Assembly (NCBI RefSeq): GCF_000314995.1
Contig: NZ_BAEO01000009.1
Location: forward strand, 1-64,000
DNA: 64,000 bases
DNA from: Paraglaciecola arctica BSs20135
Lineage (GTDB): Bacteria; Pseudomonadota; Gammaproteobacteria; Enterobacterales; Alteromonadaceae
Reading direction: 5' to 3'
Of the stretch, positions 63,493-64,000 are shown piece after piece; position 1 is the first letter of the stretch; every line of letters starts with the position of its first letter. Both the position numbers and the translations under genes were made by a program. The notes beneath the pieces were generated by a model. The model saw nothing but the letters and a program-made list of their open reading frames with translations, made no database searches and was not told the origin of the DNA.

Positions 63493-63631
63493 TTACCAAA
63501 ATCATTAATGAGATAAGAATGTTAACATTACACGAATTAACTCCCATGTTAAATAATGGCAAAACAATATAAAACGAACTGTCGGCAACACTAATGCTTT
63601 GACTTTCCCTCCACTGATGATTGATATTAGT

Positions 63632-63672
63632 AAAAACAAAAGCCCCCTAGCAAAACTGCAAAATAAGGGGCT
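63632..63672 (-). terminator. Terminator of the aminotransferase gene
   Basis: On the minus strand AGCCCCT pairs with the GGGGGCT arm around a loop of about 18 bases, followed by TTTTGTTTTT. It lies about 70 bases after the stop at 63743. Confidence 0.65.
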
Positions 63673-63742
63673 GGCAGTTTATTTCAAACTACTAAAATTA
63701 AGCAAATTCTTGAATAAAATGAGCACGGCTTATCACCAAACA

Positions 63743-64000
63743 CTAAGTGGTAAGGCTACTTTTTAAGCCTTCCATAAAGATTGCAAGTCGATGCAAGCCC
63801 TCTTCGAGTTCAGATTCTGCAGAAGCAAATGACAAACGCACATACTGGTCGCCTTGGAATTCACCAAAATCATTGCCTGGCGTTAGCGCAACATGAGCTT
63901 CTTGCAATACTCGCTCACAAAAAGTCATAGCGGAAAGCCCTGTGGGACTCACATCGATATAAACATAAAAAGCGCCGTCAGGGGAAACTGGCACATGTAA
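63743..64000 (-). CDS. Pyridoxal-phosphate aminotransferase, C-terminal part
   Basis: The frame is open to the right edge (the last two codons at 63995-64000 are in frame), so the start lies outside. The 85 residues contain PVSPDGAFYVYIDVSPTG, FCERVLQEAHVALTPGNDFG and QYVRLSFASAESELEEGLHR, the C-terminal domain of class I/II aminotransferases including the Arg (YVRLSFA) that binds the substrate carboxylate. Substrate cannot be told from this part. Its last about 15 codons recur as a fragment at 62341-62400. Confidence 0.85.
   Translation of the reverse strand, partial: LHVPVSPDGAFYVYIDVSPTGLSAMTFCERVLQEAHVALTPGNDFGEFQGDQYVRLSFASAESELEEGLHRLAIFMEGLKSSLTT

Overview
The window looks like the chromosome of a marine gammaproteobacterium of the Alteromonadales (Glaciecola/Paraglaciecola/Alteromonas-like). 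This is inferred from the low-to-moderate GC, the AT-rich intergenic DNA, the valine-degradation operon with a LiuR-like palindrome, the PEP-CTERM-type acyltransferase, GH97, penicillin-acylase and PQQ-sugar-dehydrogenase genes, and the many GGDEF/EAL and LytTR signalling genes. No rRNA, tRNA, CRISPR array, plasmid origin or prophage was recognised.

Layout. 1-1900 is an accessory, partly decayed end. It holds the first 50 codons of a Y1/REP-associated-type transposase running off the left edge, a 25-bp repeat array just upstream of it, a PEP-CTERM/exosortase-associated acyltransferase and a frameshifted patatin-phospholipase relic. 1933-4474 is a three-gene LytS/LytTR operon led by an unknown membrane-anchored protein. 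4793-5700 has a DUF4156-like lipoprotein and a palindrome-rich spacer. 5736-11265 is a five-gene valine/isobutyrate catabolic operon (SDR, mmsB, hydratase/hydrolase, acyl-CoA dehydrogenase, mmsA) with a perfect 18-bp palindrome upstream and a terminator downstream.

11487-20883 is a rearranged signalling locus: CheY-TPR regulator, periplasmic binding protein, lipoprotein plus beta-helix surface protein, a Ser/Thr kinase-TPR gene broken by a homopolymer frameshift, and a divergent ECF sigma factor. It also holds decayed second copies of the sigma factor and of the binding protein. 20962-24576 is a large PAS-GGDEF-EAL protein with a C-terminal CZB-like domain. 25001-30770 holds a paired acyl-CoA dehydrogenase operon, a GlxA-type AraC regulator and a VWA/MoxR pair.

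30977-39260 is a cyanophycin island: a short CphA-like Mur ligase, cphA, cphB and iadA on one strand, with a divergent M20 peptidase. Together they would make, depolymerise and hydrolyse the Asp-Arg polymer. 39500-47954 carries GH97, an ammonium transporter fused to PAS-GGDEF-EAL, a PYROXD2-like oxidoreductase and msrB-msrA. 48072-56028 has a periplasmic sugar-binding-like protein, a penicillin acylase and a four-gene operon joining a PQQ sugar dehydrogenase and a duplicated NTF2-like protein to a LytS/LytTR pair. 56261-57843 is a compact, apparently self-regulated membrane-protein/wHTH/CPBP-protease operon with three 19-bp operator-like sites. The rest (57945-64000) has a CBS protein, a PepSY-type protein, small unknowns, a CitE-like lyase, MtfA, a diguanylate cyclase flanked by two copies of an aminotransferase 3' tail, and the end of that aminotransferase.

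The candidates most worth pursuing are the transposase/repeat pair at the left edge, the triple-operator CPBP operon, the decayed sigma/kinase/surface-protein locus and the cyanophycin island with its reduced CphA paralogue. All assignments come from reading sequence motifs; no database search was run.
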